From Blastocatellia bacterium (GTDB lineage: Bacteria; Acidobacteriota; Blastocatellia; Pyrinomonadales; Pyrinomonadaceae), in assembly GCA_003487805.1 (NCBI GenBank), contig DNNE01000148.1, forward strand, positions 1 to 7,901: 7,901 nt of DNA, read 5' to 3'. Both the position numbers and the translations under genes were made by a program. The notes beneath the pieces are model-generated. The model was given only the letters and a program-made list of their open reading frames with translations. It was not told the origin of the DNA and ran no database searches. This document shows positions 5,850 to 7,901 of the stretch, one piece after another. How positions within the stretch are numbered: position 1 is the stretch's first letter; each line of letters begins with the position of its first letter.

Positions 5850-6281
5850 CTAATCAGCATCGAGTAACTGAATCCGTCGCACATGTCGCCCGCCTTCAAA
5901 AGGAGTATCCAGCCAGACACGAACAATCTCCAACGCCGCCTCTTCCGTCAACAACCGTTGGCCTAACGAGAGCATGTTGGCGTCATTGTGCTGGCGCGCG
6001 AGGCGGGCGCTTTCGATACTCCAGCACAGGGCGCAGCGGACTCCTTTGACGCGGTTCGCGGCCATCGCTTCGCCATTACCGGAACCGCCGAGCACGACGC
6101 CACGTTCAACTTCGGCGGCGGCCACAGCGTGTGCAACCGGCCGAATGAAAAGAGGATAGTCGACCGGCTCTTCCGAATCAGTGCCGAAGTCAATGACCTC
6201 ATGCGCCAACGTGGCAAGGTACTGCTTAATTCTCTCTTTATAGCGAAATCCAGCGTGGTCTGATCCGATCGCAATTTTCAT
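5850..6281 (-). CDS. rpiB: Ribose-5-phosphate isomerase B, RpiB/LacAB family, Glu-type active site
   Basis: A 143-residue cytosolic enzyme interconverting ribulose 5-phosphate and ribose 5-phosphate in the non-oxidative pentose phosphate pathway. The start is set at ATG 6281 (MKIAIGSDHAGF) because this is the family's N-terminus; an upstream in-frame ATG at 6353 would add 24 unrelated residues. Visible motifs are GSDHAGF with Asp9-His10, VVLGGSGNGEAMAANRVKGVR (63-83), and HNDANMLSLGQR (98-109) with His98. E. coli-type enzymes have a catalytic Cys in the ICGTG loop. Here the loop reads LGGSGNGE, with no Cys and Glu71, as in Mycobacterium tuberculosis RpiB, where the corresponding Glu is the catalytic base. 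The length is normal. No strong ribosome site is seen. It heads a likely two-gene unit with the 138-residue protein and diverges from fabF. A side activity on other sugar phosphates (allose, galactose) cannot be excluded. Confidence 0.92.
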   Translation of the reverse strand: MKIAIGSDHAGFRYKERIKQYLATLAHEVIDFGTDSEEPVDYPLFIRPVAHAVAAAEVERGVVLGGSGNGEAMAANRVKGVRCALCWSIESARLARQHNDANMLSLGQRLLTEEAALEIVRVWLDTPFEGGRHVRRIQLLDAD

Positions 6282-6595
6282 TGGTTTATTCAAGATTGGC
6301 CATTGAGATAGAAACTTGACTAGTGCATCCAGGGGCAGCGCGATAAGCAGCACGAAATTTGGGGGAGGAAAAATAATATCACCAAATCAGGCGCCGGACG
6401 ATTCTGTCGGCGAGGTCTTCGATCTCTCGGCCCAAAACATTCGCGATCCATTGCAATACGCGCCTGCGTCATCACGCCTCCATGGCGATGCGTAGTTCTT
6501 AACGTATTATGTATGGAGCCTGTGTCTGTGTCGCAGGTAATGGGATTCTTTAAAGAGGGAAACAAGCGGACTCAGCCAGCGCTACCGAAAAACAA
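6282..6595. other. 314-bp divergent intergenic region between rpiB and fabF
   Basis: It holds no gene I can support. It contains the rpiB promoter candidate (6373-6381) and, on the plus strand, a TATTAT box at 6505-6510 that could be the fabF -10. The latter has only TGGCGA as a -35 candidate 16 bases upstream, so the fabF promoter stays unresolved. A short helical-looking frame at 6379-6456 (minus) and an 81-codon frame across 6320-6565 (minus) were judged not to be genes. Confidence 0.5.
6373..6381 (-). promoter_or_regulatory. Extended -10 promoter candidate for rpiB
   Basis: On the minus strand the sequence reads TGATATTAT: a TATTAT -10 box (5 of 6) with the TG of an extended -10 element. 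The -35 position 17 bases upstream is poor (TCGTCC). Transcription would start near 6366, about 85 bases before ATG 6281. Confidence 0.3.
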
Positions 6596-7870
6596 ATGAT
6601 GCCGAACAGGTCAATGGAAGAAGAGTTCATAAAACGCCGAGTTGTTGTCACGGGGCTGGGAACGGTCACTCCGCTTGGCAATTCAGTCGAAGCCACCTGG
6701 GCCGGCCTGATGGCAGGCAGAAGCGGCGCCGGGCCGATCACGAAGTTCGATACCGCTAGTTTTCCCGTTCGCTTCGCCTGCGAAGTCAAAGACTTCGACC
6801 CGCTCAAGTACGTCGAGAAAAAAGAAGCGCGCAAGATGGGCGCCTTCACACACTATGCGATCGCGGCTTCGGACGAGGCGCTCGCCGACAGTGGCTTGAA
6901 GATTACTGACGAGAACGCCGAAGCCATCGGCACTTATATCAGCAGCGGCATCGGCGACTTCTGGGGAATTGAGAGCGAACATTCGAAGCTTCTGCGCGGA
7001 GGACCGAGGGCGGTCTCGCCTTTCTTCCTCGTCTCGATTCTGGCGAACATGGCTGCCGGGCAGGTTTCGATCAGAAACGGAGCCAAGGGTCCGAACTCGG
7101 CGACCGCAACCGCATGCGCTGCCGGCAATCACGCTATCGGCGATTCTTTTAAGATAATACAGCGGAGTGACGCCGACGTGATGATCTGCGGTGGAGCGGA
7201 GTCAACCATTACGCCGATGACTATGGCAGGTTTTGCCGCGATGCGGGCGCTCTCGACCCGGAACGACGATCCTGAAAGTGCGTCCCGGCCTTTCGATCGA
7301 GATCGCGATGGATTCGTAGTCGGTGAAGGTTCCGGCATTATGATCCTAGAGGAGTTGGAACATGCCCGCCGGCGGAACGCGCGGATCTATGCCGAGATTG
7401 CCGGTTACGGCGCCACTGGCGACGCTTATCACATGACCGCGCCGGACGAAACGCAGAGCGGTGTGATTCGCGCGATGCAGCGGGCAATGCAGGATGCCGG
7501 CATCGATCCAAATCAGATCGGCTACATTAACGCTCACGGCACTTCAACACCGCTCGGCGATAGAGGGGAAACATTCGCCGTTAGGAAAACTTTCGGCCCT
7601 CATGCTTACAAATTGGCAGTCAGTTCCACGAAATCTATGACGGGCCATCTGCTGGGCGCGGCCGGCGGTGTCGAATCCGTCTTCACAGTTCTCGCTATCC
7701 ACAATCGGAAGCTACCTCCGACGATTAACTATCACACGCCCGATCCGGAATGCGATCTGGATTACATTCCCAACGAGGCGCGGGACGCCGTGGTCGAGTA
7801 CGCACTGACTAACGGTTTCGGGTTCGGCGGGACAAACGCGTCACTGTGCTTCAAACGTTTTGCTGAATGA
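6596..7870 (+). CDS. fabF: 3-oxoacyl-[ACP] synthase II (beta-ketoacyl-ACP synthase, KAS II)
   Basis: A 424-residue thiolase-fold condensing enzyme that elongates acyl-ACP with malonyl-ACP in type II fatty-acid synthesis in the cytosol. The domain begins with RRVVVTGLGTVTPLGN (14-29). The Cys-His-His triad is complete: Cys174 in TATACAAGNHAIGDS, His314 in NAHGTSTPLGD and His351 in KSMTGHLLGAAGG, with the conserved Lys346. The gating-loop GFGFGGTNASL (407-417) includes Phe410, as in FabF. Length is close to the usual 410-415 once the start is considered. ATG codons at 6596, 6599 and 6614 are in frame; none has a good ribosome site, and 6614 (MEEEFIKRR) would give a family-like N-terminus of 418 residues. 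No acpP precedes it, unlike the common acpP-fabF order; partners may lie beyond the window to the right. A polyketide-type KS is a less likely alternative given the standalone, canonical sequence. Confidence 0.93.
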   Translation: MMPNRSMEEEFIKRRVVVTGLGTVTPLGNSVEATWAGLMAGRSGAGPITKFDTASFPVRFACEVKDFDPLKYVEKKEARKMGAFTHYAIAASDEALADSGLKITDENAEAIGTYISSGIGDFWGIESEHSKLLRGGPRAVSPFFLVSILANMAAGQVSIRNGAKGPNSATATACAAGNHAIGDSFKIIQRSDADVMICGGAESTITPMTMAGFAAMRALSTRNDDPESASRPFDRDRDGFVVGEGSGIMILEELEHARRRNARIYAEIAGYGATGDAYHMTAPDETQSGVIRAMQRAMQDAGIDPNQIGYINAHGTSTPLGDRGETFAVRKTFGPHAYKLAVSSTKSMTGHLLGAAGGVESVFTVLAIHNRKLPPTINYHTPDPECDLDYIPNEARDAVVEYALTNGFGFGGTNASLCFKRFAE

Positions 7871-7901
7871 ACTTCGTTTCAGAAGCCCGACCGTAAGGGA
7901 G

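Noticed and set aside
5768..6263. Plus-strand frames opposite rpiB
   Set aside because: They are antisense to the conserved RpiB motifs and have unlike-protein composition.
6282..6353. N-terminal extension of RpiB from the upstream ATG at 6353
   Set aside because: The 24 extra residues do not resemble RpiB, whose fold begins with the MKIAIGSDHAG strand at 6281.
6379..6456. Short minus-strand frame with an amphipathic-helix pattern (IANVLGREIEDLADRIVRRL)
   Set aside because: Only 25 codons from a TTG, no good ribosome site, and a stop closes the frame shortly upstream. It could be the relic of a frameshifted gene, but nothing else supports this.
6320..6565. 81-codon minus-strand frame upstream of rpiB
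   Set aside because: Composition is not protein-like (many Arg, Cys and Pro without pattern) and it overlaps the promoter candidates. A GGAGG before an internal ATG near 6471 is the only positive sign.

Overview
The window looks like chromosomal DNA of a Gram-negative, free-living bacterium, most plausibly an acidobacterium (Acidobacteriota, perhaps Blastocatellia). This is an inference from gene content: a TonB-receptor-like outer-membrane protein with an N-terminal carboxypeptidase-regulatory-like domain, a DUF3309 miniprotein, a Glu-type RpiB, moderately high GC and long intergenic spacers. No marker gene fixes the taxonomy. I see no mobile element, CRISPR array, tRNA or rRNA.

Layout, left to right. 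Positions 1-821: a possible promoter, a possible 61-residue basic miniprotein, and a DinB/DUF1572-type four-helix protein, all on +. Positions 822-948: the convergent gap, with one plain stem-loop and one terminator-like hairpin. Positions 949-3507 (-): an 852-residue outer-membrane receptor-like protein. Positions 3681-4691 (-): an exported alpha/beta hydrolase with a complete Ser-Asp-His triad. Positions 4692-5125: a 434-bp gap with no credible ORF but several short dyads. Positions 5126-5278 (+): a 50-residue membrane miniprotein of the DUF3309 type. Positions 5399-6281 (-): a two-gene unit of rpiB followed by an uncharacterised 138-residue helical protein. Positions 6596-7870 (+): fabF, complete, divergent from rpiB.

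Functionally these are small unrelated units rather than one pathway. fabF serves fatty-acid elongation and rpiB the non-oxidative pentose phosphate pathway. The hydrolase and the outer-membrane receptor are co-directional and both exported, so they might act on a common substrate, but the 170-bp gap with its own promoter candidate argues against a tight operon. No convincing new multi-gene system is visible. The most interesting signals are a nearly identical dyad (GTGCG-N4-CGCAC type) just upstream of two promoter candidates, the possible basic miniprotein before the DinB gene, the Glu-type active site of RpiB, and the unknown partner gene behind rpiB.
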